Source of the DNA: JAJRTA01 sp965603125
GTDB taxonomy: Bacteria; Zixibacteria; MSB-5A5; GN15; FEB-12
Length of the DNA: 64,000 nucleotides
Reading direction: 5' to 3'
NCBI GenBank assembly: GCA_965603125.1
Contig: CBFDBU010000003.1
Location: forward strand, 62,001-126,000
The notes beneath the pieces were generated by a model. It was not told the origin of the DNA, did no database searches, and worked only from the letters and a program-made list of their open reading frames with translations. Positions 24,944-34,600 of the stretch are shown here, one piece after another (within the stretch, counting starts at the first letter, position 1; each line of letters begins with the position of its first letter). Position numbers and translations under genes: made by a program.

Positions 24944-26215
24944 GTGACGGATGCCAAGCACAAGTTCAATTTCGCTGACGACTTTGTCGGAAGCGCCAAC
25001 ATCAAGGTCGTGGGTGTGGGGGGAGGCGGCGGCAACGCCGTCAACCGGATGATCGAGTCCGGGCTGAAAGGAGTGGAGTTTGTCGCCATCAACACCGATG
25101 CCCAGGTGCTGGAGCAGAACCTGGCGGACAACAGGATCCAGATCGGGAGCGAGGTGACAGGCGGACTCGGCGCCGGGGCCGATCCCGGAATCGGCCAGCG
25201 CGCTATGGAAGAAAGCCGCGAGAGAGTCATGGAGGCACTGGGCAGCCCCAACATGATCTTTATCACTGCGGGAATGGGTGGCGGCACCGGCACCGGGGGC
25301 TCGCCGGCGCTGGCCGAGATCGCCAAGGAAGCCGGGGCGCTGACGGTGGCAATCGTCACCAAGCCTTTTCGGTTCGAAGGGAAAAAGCGGATCGAGCGGG
25401 CCGAACAGGGGCTTGAGGATTTGAAAACAAAGGTCGACACCCTGATTACCATCCCGAACGAACGCCTCCTGGAGATCGTTGACAAGAGAACCACACTCAG
25501 CGAAGCCTTCACCGTGGCCGACGAAGTACTCCACCAGGCCACGAAAGGAATATCCGACCTGATCACCATCCCGGGCCTCATTAATTGCGATTTCGCCGAC
25601 GTGCGCACCGTCATGCTGGAGATGGGACAGGCTCTGATGGGCACCGGCTACGCCTCCGGCGACGACAAAGCCACCATTGCCGCCCGCCAGGCAATCTCAT
25701 CACCACTTTTGGAGGATATCTCAATCGGCGGCGCAAGAGGCGTTTTGATAAATGTCACCGGCGGTGAGGACATGACTCTTTTCGATGTCAACACGGCTAC
25801 GTCACTGGTCTACGATGAGGCCGGGGACGAGGCCAATATCATTTTCGGCGCCGTCATCGATCCGGAGATGGATGACCAGATGCGGGTGACGGTTATTGCA
25901 ACCGGAATCGGGGGAAAGCAGGTCGCCTCACAGAAGGAAATGGAAAGGGTGGCTCAGACCGTGCCCGGAAAGCCGATCTCTCTGTTTCCCGAGGGAGTCG
26001 TTTCCATGCCGACAAAAGGACCGCGGGTGGCTGAGCCTGTCGAGCCCGCCGCCGCCCTGGCGGCAGTTAGTTCGTACGATGAACAACATAATCCGGAAGG
26101 CAACGGGGGCAATGGAAACGGCTACGGAAGCAGCCAGGCCAACCGGGTGCCGCTGTTCTCCGAGGACGATCTGGCCATCCCGGCCTACATAAGGAGACTG
26201 GACGAGAAAAGCTGA
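24944..26215 (+). CDS. ftsZ: Cell division GTPase FtsZ
   Basis: A 423-residue tubulin homologue that forms the division ring. Seen: IKVVGVGGGGGNAVNRMI, FVAINTDAQVL, the G box GMGGGTGTGGSP (the more usual form ends GAAP), IPNERLLEIV, the T7 loop INCDFADVRTVM, and after a low-complexity Gly/Asn linker the C-terminal peptide EDDLAIPAYIRRLDEKS that contacts FtsA. The start is GTG behind AAGGAGGAACAGGCT. The dcw transcript probably ends at the terminator about 110 bases downstream. Confidence 0.97.
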   Translation: MTDAKHKFNFADDFVGSANIKVVGVGGGGGNAVNRMIESGLKGVEFVAINTDAQVLEQNLADNRIQIGSEVTGGLGAGADPGIGQRAMEESRERVMEALGSPNMIFITAGMGGGTGTGGSPALAEIAKEAGALTVAIVTKPFRFEGKKRIERAEQGLEDLKTKVDTLITIPNERLLEIVDKRTTLSEAFTVADEVLHQATKGISDLITIPGLINCDFADVRTVMLEMGQALMGTGYASGDDKATIAARQAISSPLLEDISIGGARGVLINVTGGEDMTLFDVNTATSLVYDEAGDEANIIFGAVIDPEMDDQMRVTVIATGIGGKQVASQKEMERVAQTVPGKPISLFPEGVVSMPTKGPRVAEPVEPAAALAAVSSYDEQHNPEGNGGNGNGYGSSQANRVPLFSEDDLAIPAYIRRLDEKS

Positions 26216-26321
26216 ATAGCAGCGCAGGTCGGACACGGCCTGCATGACATAAACCTCAGAGGCTGTGGCCTGTCCGCACAGGTGACGGTCTCTGATTGAT
26301 ACCTTGGTTCCTCCGCTGGAT

Positions 26322-26360
26322 TGCCGTCGGTTACTCTACCCTGCCGACGGCATTCCCTTT
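26322..26360 (+). terminator. Terminator after ftsZ
   Basis: A perfect 9-bp stem TGCCGTCGG (26322-26330) / CCGACGGCA (26344-26352) with a 13-base loop, followed by TTCCCTTTTA. It closes the dcw cluster and separates it from the flagellin gene. Confidence 0.65.
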
Positions 26361-26515
26361 TACTGTGGCTGTATCAGCATATTCGCCCAAGAGCGCCCCG
26401 GCGGTGTTTCAATAGACCCCACTGACTGTTGGGGTAGTCCCCCACAAACGACCCGTCGGTCATCGAAACCGGGCCGAAACGGGTTGTATGACAACGGATT
26501 AGCTTTTGATCCAAA

Positions 26516-26531
26516 TGGTATGATTAATGCT
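26516..26531 (+). promoter_or_regulatory. Possible sigma-54 type promoter of the flagellin gene
   Basis: TGGTATG-N4-ATGCT (26516-26531) has the invariant GG and GC of the -24/-12 class at correct spacing and 9 of 12 consensus positions. It would give a leader of about 45 bases before the ATG at 26586. Sigma-54 control of flagellar genes is common, but no activator or rpoN is in the window. Confidence 0.35.
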
Positions 26532-26585
26532 CAAGCCATATCCGTAAGTCTCATTTCCCGGAAATGTTTGCGGAAGGAGGGCATA

Positions 26586-27359
26586 ATGAGCTTCAGCATC
26601 AACACAAGTTTAGGTTCGATGGGGCTGACGAGCTCGATAAACTACGCCTACAGTGGTTTCATGACAGCCATGGAAAGGCTTTCCTCGGGGCTGCGGATCA
26701 ACCGTGCCTCCGATGATCCCGCCGGCATGGTGATCTCAGAGCAGTTGCGCACCCAGATTGCCTCGCTAAACCAAGAGATCCAGAACACATCGGCGTTGAT
26801 TACCAAGTATCAAGCCGGTTCGTCGACGGTCGGCGAGATGCGCAGTCGCCTGACCGAACTGCGCACCATGGCGGTGGGGGCAGCCAACGAGGGCGGCAAC
26901 GACGAATACACCCAGGCTGCCTACGCTACCACGGCCAACTACATTGTCAATGACTACAACCAAACCCTGACCACTGCCGATTATAACGGCTCCAACCTGC
27001 TCGATGGTTCCGAAGGCTCTCTGGCCGATATCGAGGAGCTGGCAAATATCGACCTGTCCACTACCGAATCCGCCCAGGCGTCCATCTCGGTCATCGATGA
27101 GGCTATCGCCGAACTGGACCAGGTCCAGACCAACTTAGGCGCCACGCAAAAGAACGAGCTTGAGTCGCGGCGGTCGTCGCTTGAGGTAACGGCCCAGAAT
27201 CTTACGGCGGCGGAGTCAGTGATTCGTGACGCCGACATCGCCCTGGAGTATTCCAACATGGTGAGTGAGTCGATTCGCCTGCAGGCTTCTCTGGCCATGA
27301 TGGCCCACCTCAATGTCACCTCCACCGGCGTCTTGAGACTTTTCGGCAATACGAGCTGA
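26586..27359 (+). CDS. fliC: Flagellin (short, D0/D1 only)
   Basis: The start is the ATG at 26586 behind GGAAGGAGGGCATA; the frame is open further upstream but crosses the terminator and promoter region. The 257-residue product keeps the conserved N-terminal flagellin helices (INTSLGSMGLTSSINY...MERLSSGLRINRASDDPAGMVISEQLRTQI) and the C-terminal ones (NLGATQKNELESR...AESVIRDADIALEYSNMVSESIRLQASLAMMAHLN), with only about 30 residues between, so the surface-exposed D2/D3 domains are absent. No other flagellar gene is nearby. Transcribed alone, with its own terminator. Confidence 0.92.
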   Translation: MSFSINTSLGSMGLTSSINYAYSGFMTAMERLSSGLRINRASDDPAGMVISEQLRTQIASLNQEIQNTSALITKYQAGSSTVGEMRSRLTELRTMAVGAANEGGNDEYTQAAYATTANYIVNDYNQTLTTADYNGSNLLDGSEGSLADIEELANIDLSTTESAQASISVIDEAIAELDQVQTNLGATQKNELESRRSSLEVTAQNLTAAESVIRDADIALEYSNMVSESIRLQASLAMMAHLNVTSTGVLRLFGNTS

Positions 27360-27404
27360 CGTGGTTTTCACCTCCCTCTCCTGGCTATTGGATAGCCACC
27401 TGAC

Positions 27405-27442
27405 GGCCGCTGGGTTCTGCCCGACCCGGCGGCCTTTTTTTT
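27405..27442 (+). terminator. Rho-independent terminator of the flagellin gene
   Basis: Stem GGCCGC (27405-27410) / GCGGCC (27429-27434), extended by GGGT/ACCC after one mismatch, followed by eight T residues (27435-27442). Confidence 0.88.
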
Positions 27443-27485
27443 ATTGGTGGGGTGGGGCAGGCCATGAGGAACCGGGCGGAATGCC

Positions 27486-27513
27486 TTGACATTGCGGCAA
27501 TTGGGGCTATCTT
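27486..27513 (+). promoter_or_regulatory. Promoter of the FG-GAP repeat protein gene
   Basis: Perfect TTGACA (27486-27491), 16-base spacer, TATCTT (27508-27513). Leader about 30 bases; ribosome site AGGGG four bases before the ATG. Confidence 0.6.
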
Positions 27514-27548
27514 AAGGCGAAAGAATTAGCTGTAGACATAGGGGTTCT

Positions 27549-30047
27549 ATGAAGTATTCAATTTTGGTATTAGCATGGGTGCTGAGCTACGTGGCCAGTG
27601 CTTTCGCGTTTGAGCCAATGTTTGACGCGAGGGTCGATTATACCGCTGGAGATGGTCCGTACTCTGTCTTCTCAATTGATTTTGACGGCGATGGCGACAA
27701 CGATCTGGCGACTGCGAACGCAGGCACTGACAATGTTTCGATACTGCTGGGCAATGGCGACGGAACATTCCAGTCTGCAGTTAATTACGCCGCTGGAGAT
27801 GGTCCGTACTCTGTCTTCTCAATTGATTTTGACGGCGATGGCGACAACGATCTGGCGACTGCGAACGCAGGCACTGACAATGTTTCGATACTGCTGGGCA
27901 ATGGCGACGGAACATTCCAGTCTGCAGTTAATTACGCCGCCGGAGATTGCCCGTTGTCTATCTTCTCGACTGATCTTGACGGTGACAGCGACAATGACCT
28001 GGCGGTAGTCAACAATTGTTCTGACAATGTCTCAATACTGCTCAATATCGGGGACGGGACCTTTCAAACAGCGGCTAACATTGACGTGGGAAACTCTCCT
28101 CGCTCTGTCTTCTCTATCGACCTTGACGGTGATGACGACAATGACCTCATAGTAGCGAACGCTTTCTCCGACAATGTCTCGATACTATTGAATAACGGCA
28201 ACGGGACCTTTCAAACCGCGGTCAACTATGACGTTGGGTTCATGCCATCTTCAGTCATCTCGATTGATCTTGACAGTGATGGCGACAATGACCTGATAGT
28301 CGCGAACGCTTTCTCCGACAATGTCTCGATACTATTGAATAACGGCGACGGAACCCTGCAAACCACGGTTGACTATGACGTTGGATATAACCCGCGTTCT
28401 GTCTTCTCGATTGATCTTGACGGTGATGGCGACAATGACCTTGCGGTAACGAATAATGTCTCTAACAATATCTCAATACTATTGAATAGCGGTGATGGAA
28501 CCTTTCAAACCGCGGTCAACTTTGGTGTAGGAGAAGGGCCTCACTCTGTTTTCTCGATTGATCTTGACGGTGACGGTGACAATGACCTGGCGACAGCGAA
28601 TTGGGACTCTGACAACGTCTCAATACTGTTGAATAACGGCGACGGGACCTTTCGCACGCCGGTCAACTATCGCGCTGGAGATGGTCCTTGCTATGTCTTC
28701 TCGATTGATCTTGACGGTGATGGTGACAATGACCTGGCGGTAGCGAACGCTGGCTCTGACAATGTCTCCATTCTCATTAATCTGACAGTTCAGTCCATGT
28801 TTGACACAAAGGTTGATTATGCCGCTGGAAGGGATCCAAAGTCTATCTTCTCGATTGATCTTGACGGTGACGGTGACAATGACCTGGCGGTAGCGAACGT
28901 TTTCTCTCACAATGTCTCAATACTGTTGAATAACGGAGACGGAACCTTTCAAACTGCGGTCAACTATGGCGTTGGACGTTTTCCGGTCTCCATCTTCTCG
29001 ATTGATCTTGACGGTGACGGTGACAATGACCTGGCGGTAGCGGACCATTACGATGTCAATGTCTCAATACTGGTAAATAACGGCGACGGAACCTTTCAAA
29101 CCGCTGCCAACTATGCCGCTGGAGGGGGTCCAAAGTCTATCTTCTCGATTGATCTTGACGGAGATAGTGACAATGACCTGGCGGTAGCAAAGGGTGACGG
29201 TGTCTCTATCTTGTTGAATAACGGCGACGGAACCTTTCAAACCGCGGTTAACTATGCCGCAGGAAAACTCCCGTTGTCGGTCTCCTCGATTGATCTTGAT
29301 GGTGATGGTGACAATGACCTAGCGACAGCGAACTATGGCTCTGACAATGTCTCAATACTGTTGAATAACGGAGACGGGACTTTTCAAACCGCGGTTAACT
29401 ATGCCGCAGGAAATCTCCCGTTGTCGGTCTCCTCGATTGATCTTGATGGTGATGGTGACAATGACCTAGCGACAGCGAACTATGGCTCTGACAATGTCTC
29501 AATACTGTTGAACAATGGCGACGGGACCTTTCCAACCGCTGTCAACTATGACGCCGGAGATGGTTCTCGCTCTGTCTTCTCGACTGATCTTGACGGAGAT
29601 GGTGACAATGACCTGGCAACAGCAAACTCTGGTTCTGACAATGTCTCAATACTATTGAATATCGGCGACGGAACCTTTCATGCTGCGGTTAACTATGGCG
29701 TTGGATTTAATCCACTTTTCGTCTTCTCGATTGATCTTGACGGTGATGGTGACAATGACCTCGCGGTAGTGAATCTTAATAACAATGTATCAATACTCTT
29801 TAATCTAACTGGTCCATATAGCTGTTGCCACCTGCGTGGAGATGTGGACCACAGCGGCAGCATGCCGATAGATATCAGCGATCTGATGTATCTTGTCGAC
29901 TACATGTTCCGGGGCGGCCCCGCCCCACCATGCTTCGATGAAGGGGACGTGGACGTCGGCGATTCCACGCACATAGACATCGCCGACCTGGTATACCTTA
30001 TCGACTACATGTTTGGCGCCGGCCCCGAACCGCCGCCGTGCCCGTAG
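27549..30047 (+). CDS. Secreted FG-GAP/VCBS repeat protein with C-terminal dockerin
   Basis: The precursor has 832 residues. A signal peptide (about 1-20) is followed by 15 tandem repeats of 49 residues of the type FSIDLDGDGDNDLAVAN..DNVSILLNNGDGTFQTAVNY, each with a DxDGDGDND calcium-binding loop; one spacer between repeats 8 and 9 lacks the GDGTFQ part. These VCBS/FG-GAP units usually form a beta-propeller. The last 75 residues form a type I dockerin-like pair of EF-loops (DVDHSGSMPIDISDLMYLVDYMF and DVDVGDSTHIDIADLVYLIDYMF). Base composition is clearly more AT-rich than neighbours. Repeats 1 and 2 are nearly identical in DNA, as are 12 and 13, showing recent internal duplication. Role: extracellular, calcium-dependent adhesion or scaffolding (inference). 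Confidence 0.88.
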   Translation: MKYSILVLAWVLSYVASAFAFEPMFDARVDYTAGDGPYSVFSIDFDGDGDNDLATANAGTDNVSILLGNGDGTFQSAVNYAAGDGPYSVFSIDFDGDGDNDLATANAGTDNVSILLGNGDGTFQSAVNYAAGDCPLSIFSTDLDGDSDNDLAVVNNCSDNVSILLNIGDGTFQTAANIDVGNSPRSVFSIDLDGDDDNDLIVANAFSDNVSILLNNGNGTFQTAVNYDVGFMPSSVISIDLDSDGDNDLIVANAFSDNVSILLNNGDGTLQTTVDYDVGYNPRSVFSIDLDGDGDNDLAVTNNVSNNISILLNSGDGTFQTAVNFGVGEGPHSVFSIDLDGDGDNDLATANWDSDNVSILLNNGDGTFRTPVNYRAGDGPCYVFSIDLDGDGDNDLAVANAGSDNVSILINLTVQSMFDTKVDYAAGRDPKSIFSIDLDGDGDNDLAVANVFSHNVSILLNNGDGTFQTAVNYGVGRFPVSIFSIDLDGDGDNDLAVADHYDVNVSILVNNGDGTFQTAANYAAGGGPKSIFSIDLDGDSDNDLAVAKGDGVSILLNNGDGTFQTAVNYAAGKLPLSVSSIDLDGDGDNDLATANYGSDNVSILLNNGDGTFQTAVNYAAGNLPLSVSSIDLDGDGDNDLATANYGSDNVSILLNNGDGTFPTAVNYDAGDGSRSVFSTDLDGDGDNDLATANSGSDNVSILLNIGDGTFHAAVNYGVGFNPLFVFSIDLDGDGDNDLAVVNLNNNVSILFNLTGPYSCCHLRGDVDHSGSMPIDISDLMYLVDYMFRGGPAPPCFDEGDVDVGDSTHIDIADLVYLIDYMFGAGPEPPPCP
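27644..29800 (+). repeat. 147-bp in-frame tandem repeat array
   Basis: Fifteen copies of a 147-bp unit within the FG-GAP protein gene. The first two units (27644-27790 and 27791-27937) match base for base over almost the whole period. Units 12 and 13 (about 29280-29540) are also nearly identical, while the others have diverged. The array is prone to expansion and contraction by slipped pairing. Confidence 0.9.
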
Positions 30048-30460
30048 GCGGCGCGGCACAGGCCGCGGGTGGCCCACCATTCATGGTGGGAATCAAAGCT
30101 CAAAGAAGTGGCTTGCCACCCCCCCCACAAGAACACCACCAGGTCCTCCCAAAAAGCGGCGGCAGCATCGTCAATAAAGGATCAGTCAATGGCTACACCG
30201 GTACCCCACCTAAAGTGGAGCGGCAGGTGGGATTCTTCATTGAACCCACCCGACGCTGTCGCTCTGGGTGGGGTACCTCTGTTTCATCTCCAACTCATGC
30301 AGGCCGCAAAATCACTACCGATCCTGTCAACCGAAGATGAAAACCCGCAAAACGAACCCATTTGCTGTGCGCGGCCGGCATTGCCGGTTTTTCGCGCTAC
30401 GCGCGGAGTGCCCATAGAGCAGTCGATGTCAGGCCCACAGGGGGCCTGACCTACAAGAGT
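30048..30460. repeat. Intergenic cluster of nested palindromes
   Basis: There is no convincing gene here. Palindromes: CCCACCAT/ATGGTGGG (30073-30080, 30083-30090); an 11-bp perfect pair GGTACCCCACC (30200-30210) / GGTGGGGTACC (30267-30277) enclosing GGTGGG (30226-30231) / CCCACC (30245-30250); and GTCAGGCCC (30428-30436) / GGGCCTGAC (30442-30450). None has a T-tract typical of a terminator. The set looks like a degenerate compound palindromic repeat or small non-autonomous element. Confidence 0.55.
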
Positions 30461-30471
30461 CATGGCGCCTG

Positions 30472-30500
30472 TTGTGTGGCGTGCCGTTCATGGTTATACT
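30472..30500 (+). promoter_or_regulatory. Promoter of the lipoate/biotin ligase-family gene, probably leaderless
   Basis: TTGTGT (30472-30477), exactly 17 bases, TATACT (30495-30500), then six bases and the ATG at 30507. The expected transcription start coincides with the A of the ATG, and no ribosome site is present. Confidence 0.5.
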
Positions 30501-30506
30501 GCTCCG

Positions 30507-31376
30507 ATGAACAACGGTGAGCTCTATCTCCATTACGGCGGCGACCCGTACTTCAACATGGCTGTCGATGAGTGGCTTTTCGCCCGCGTCCTGGCGGGCC
30601 CGCCGGCGCTTCTGGCTCGCCTCTATACCTGGTGTGAGGAGGCTCTCACCATCGGCGTGAACCAGAAGCCGGAGCGGGCCGTGGACCTTTCGCGGCTCGG
30701 CCTGACACCGCTCATTCGACGCATCACCGGGGGCCGAGCTTTGCTGCACGACCCGTCGGAGTTGACCTACTGTGTTGTTTTCGATCTGGAAGCTGCCGGT
30801 GATGCTGTTGCGATTGACTCGCCTTCGGCATTCTATGAGCTTGTTGCCGGCATGCTGGTTCGGTTTCTCGGCCGCCTGGGTCTCGAAAGCCGCTTCGAGC
30901 GAACGTCTGCGGCGCAAAATTCGCGTCCGGTTTTTTTTCACCGGGCGGCCTGTTTCGCCTCGCACGCCAGGTACGAGGTGACCTCCGGGGGGCGGAAACT
31001 GGTGGCCTCAGCGGCTCGGCAGTGCCGGTCGGTGATACTGCAACACGGGGCCATCAAGATACACGGAGTCGCCCCACACGCGGCGTTGAGGATGGGTCGC
31101 CAGGCCGGGCAGCAATGCCCTCACGGCAAACAACCCGTTACCGCACAAGCGCTTAGTCGCGCCGGGAGGTTCTTTCGGGAGGAGATGAGCAACTCCTTTG
31201 GAATCTGCCTGCAACCCAGAATGTTTACAGCAAAAGAGGAGGAAGAAGCAGTTCGGCTTGTCCTTCGCACTCGAAAAAAAGCTCTCGATAAACACGATTC
31301 CTTTGAACATGGTTCACATCCCGCAAGTCTATACAGAGTGGTGGGGACAAGCGCCGGTGCGGGAAAAAGCGCTTGA
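30507..31376 (+). CDS. Lipoate/octanoyl ligase or transferase family protein (LplA/LipM-like)
   Basis: A 289-residue member of the biotin/lipoate A/B protein ligase fold. Seen: NMAVDEWLF near the N-terminus, TIGVNQKPERAVD, the conserved RRITGGRALLHDPSELTYCVV (RRxTGGGAVxHD motif of the family) and GGRKLVASAARQCRSVILQHGAIKI (Lys and the H-G turn of the active site). These enzymes attach lipoate or octanoate to the lipoyl domains of 2-oxoacid dehydrogenases or GcvH. Whether it is a ligase (needs ATP) or an octanoyltransferase cannot be decided from this. The start at 30507 fits a promoter that ends 6 bases upstream. It stands alone. Confidence 0.82.
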   Translation: MNNGELYLHYGGDPYFNMAVDEWLFARVLAGPPALLARLYTWCEEALTIGVNQKPERAVDLSRLGLTPLIRRITGGRALLHDPSELTYCVVFDLEAAGDAVAIDSPSAFYELVAGMLVRFLGRLGLESRFERTSAAQNSRPVFFHRAACFASHARYEVTSGGRKLVASAARQCRSVILQHGAIKIHGVAPHAALRMGRQAGQQCPHGKQPVTAQALSRAGRFFREEMSNSFGICLQPRMFTAKEEEEAVRLVLRTRKKALDKHDSFEHGSHPASLYRVVGTSAGAGKSA

Positions 31377-31616
31377 CTTCAGCACCGTTATTAGGCTTAA
31401 TATATGTTTGACGCCGCTGCATAGTGCGGAAAAAGGCGTCCGTGGAAAGGATTGATTACTGGTGATAATGGGTCGGGGACAATGCGATTCTGGCTGCTTC
31501 GTCAGGGGTGCCTGCAGAGCTTTCCTGTCAAGCGCAATCAGTACCTACCAGTCACATTGCGCCCGACGTATCTGATTGAATAATAGCGTGTCCTTTGTTG
31601 CGTAGGAGGAAGCAAG

Positions 31617-34600
31617 ATGCCTGACAGGCGTAAAAACTTGTTGATATTGATAATGATTGTCGCGCTGTCCACGGCGCTTTTGCCGGCAACGGTAAATGCT
31701 GCGGCCACCGGTAAGATAATCGGGACAATAACGGACAAGGAAACGGGTGAGCCGGTGATCGGGGCGTCGGTCTTTGTAGTGGGCACCAAGCGCGGTGCCC
31801 AGACCGATTTCGACGGCAAGTACGTTGTCGCTCAGATGGAACCCGGTACCTATGTGGTCACTGTCACCCACCTGGACTACTCCACGGTTGAGATCACGGA
31901 TGTGATTATCAAGTCCGACCTCTCGTTCGAGGTTTCCGTGGCTATGGAGAAGAAAGTGACGGACATTGGCGAGACCATCACCGTGAGAGCGGACAAGGAT
32001 ATAATCGACAAGTTCGAGGTATCCAGTAAGACGGTTATCTCCAAGGAAGTCATTCAGAACGCTCCGGTGACGACGGTTGAGGAGCTTCTGACCCAGGTGG
32101 CGGGGGTCGTTACCAATGCGTCCGGTGAGATCTTTATCCGCGGGGGGCGGGCCGGCGAGGTTTCCTATATTGTCGACGGCGTGCCGATCGGTGATCCGCT
32201 GGGCGGTCTGGGTCAGGCCGGGGCCAATCTTTCGCTGGTGTCCGGATCGATCCAGGAGTTCACCGTTATCAAGGACGGTTTCGACCCGGAATATGGCGAT
32301 GCCCTCTCGGGTATTGTCAAGATCACTACCCAGACCGGCTCCAAGGATAACACGCGCGTCAACTACCAGTATATCACTGACGATTTCGGCAACGCCACAC
32401 TCAATAAGTACTCGCGCAACAGTGACTTCATGCGTTTCTCCATCTCGGGGCCGGATCCGCTTTTCAAGAACAAGGTGCTCCCGGCGCTTGGACTCAACTT
32501 CCTTGAGGACAAGGAATTCACCTACTATTTCTATGCCGAGGTGGACAAGCACGACGGTGTTTACCAGTATGAGTCCTACGACAGCCCTGTCACGCGGCGC
32601 CAGTATGGCAACTTCAACCTTTTCGGAATTGACATCCCCGAACGCAAGAACAACCGGTACTACTGGATGACCAACCTCAAGTTCCGTCCCCGGCAGAACC
32701 TGAAGTTCATTTTCTCGTACAAGGATTCTCAGACGCGGTGGACGCATTTCAACTGGGACTACCGGTACAGTCCCAACACGGCCCCGGTTCAGGTGGACAA
32801 GTGGAGGACCGTATCTCTCGAGGTTTCGCAATCGATCGCCAAAAACATGAGCTACGAGGCGGTGCTTTCATTTGCCAACAACAGCCTCGAACAGAAACCG
32901 GGTGACCCGGCCAACCCCGGTCATGGTCTCGATCCCGATGATTTCCGGTTCAACGGTGAGTGGGAGGATTACGACGACATCAATGGCAACGGCGTGTACG
33001 ACCCTCCTGAGCCGGTTTTCAACCTCTATCCGGATACTGCTCAGTACGGCACCGACTATTACGGTCCGGACTATACCTACGGCGAGTACCTGAGCGATAC
33101 CAACCGGCAGGCGAGCTATATCTCCTGGTCCGACTTCAGGTTCAACAGCAACGGGGTCCGCGACCTGCTGGAGGGCGAACCATATATCGACCTGAATGGG
33201 AATAGTTACTGGGACGCCGGTGATTTCCTTCGTGACAAGAACGGGAACGGCCTCCTGGATACCAATCGGATCAGCGTGATCAACAACCGCTATATTGAGC
33301 CTTATGTTGACGGGGACTCCATCGTCGGCGAGCCTTTTGAGGACATCAACGGTAACAACCGATACGATCTGGGGATCGATCTATTCATCATGTCCGTTGA
33401 CGATGACAACATGGATTACAACGACAACGGCAAGCACGACGGTCCCGGCGACAACTGGGAGCCGGGAATCCCTTACCTGGATCGCAACCACAACGGCGTC
33501 TATGACCCGCCCAACAGCCAGTATGATCCAGGGGAGCCGTTTACTGACCGCAATGGCAACGGCTACCACGACGGCGGCACCTCGGACTTTCTCTCACCCA
33601 ATAATCACCAGGACAGCGCCATCTGGCACTACCGCAACACCGATACCTATCGCGGCGAGTTGAAAGCTTTCTGGCAGCTGGGTTCCCACGAACTAAAAGC
33701 GGGATTTGCCATTCAGCAGGATAAATTGAGCTACCGTGAAATCGAAAAGCCATATGTCTATTACGCTCGTCAGTCCGACGGCGGTCCTTACGGTGACCGT
33801 GGTGAGTTCCGTGACATGTTCGACTACGACCCCTGGAGGGGTACCGTCTATATCCGTGACAAGCTGGAATACGGTTCCATGATCGCCTCTCTCGGTTTCC
33901 GTTGGGACTTCTTCCTTCAGGATCGGTACGACCTGGTAGATGTGGCCAAGGCGGATGATCTGGGTTCGGGTATCATTTACGGTGACCGGCAGAAGTTCTC
34001 GCCGCGGATCGGATTCTCCTACCCGATCTCGGACAAGGCCAAGATACATTTCAACTATGGCCATTTCTTCCAACTCCCCAGCCTGGCATACATGTACCAG
34101 AGAAACACAAGTACCGTCGGCTCGAATGCAGTGATCGGCAATTACAACCTGGACTATCAGAAGACCATTCAGTACTCATTCGGTGTCAAGTATGCCATGA
34201 GTGAGAACTACTCGGTAGACATCTCCGGGTACTTTAAGGACGAGTTTGATAAGATCAACCAAAAACAGGTGCGGGTGGGTGGTCTGACCCGTCGGCAGTA
34301 TAAGAACTGCGACTACGGCCGCAGCCGTGGTTTCGAGTTGGAGATTGCCAAGCGGGGCGGCGGTTATGTGAACGGTCAGGTCAGCTATACGTACGCCTTT
34401 GCCTTCGGCAAAGCTTCTCAGGCGAACGAGAACTACATGGATGATTTCGAACTCAGCCGCGAACCCCTCTCGGAGTCGGCGCTGAACAATGATGTCCGTC
34501 ATCGCATTGTGGCGGCTATTCAGCTTTTTGTGCCCAAGACGCTCAAACCGCGGCTGTTTGGCCTGCCCATACCCAATGCCTGGTCGCTGGCCATAGAAGC

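Noticed and set aside
26218..26285. GGACACGGCC / GGCCTGTCC inverted repeat after ftsZ
   Set aside because: It needs a bulge and a loop of about 26 bases and has no T-tract; the downstream 9-bp stem is a better terminator.
27644..29800. Regularly spaced repeats that could be mistaken for a CRISPR array
   Set aside because: The period is 147 bp, the repeats are in frame and translate to FG-GAP units of one protein; there are no unique spacers of 25-40 bases.
30069..30449. Open frame of 126 codons in the palindrome region
   Set aside because: It runs across all inverted repeats, has no ribosome site and gives an unstructured, cysteine/proline-rich translation; more likely non-coding.
31545..32831. 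428-codon open frame on the minus strand
   Set aside because: Antisense to the start of the TonB receptor gene, low-complexity valine/arginine-rich translation, no known motif.
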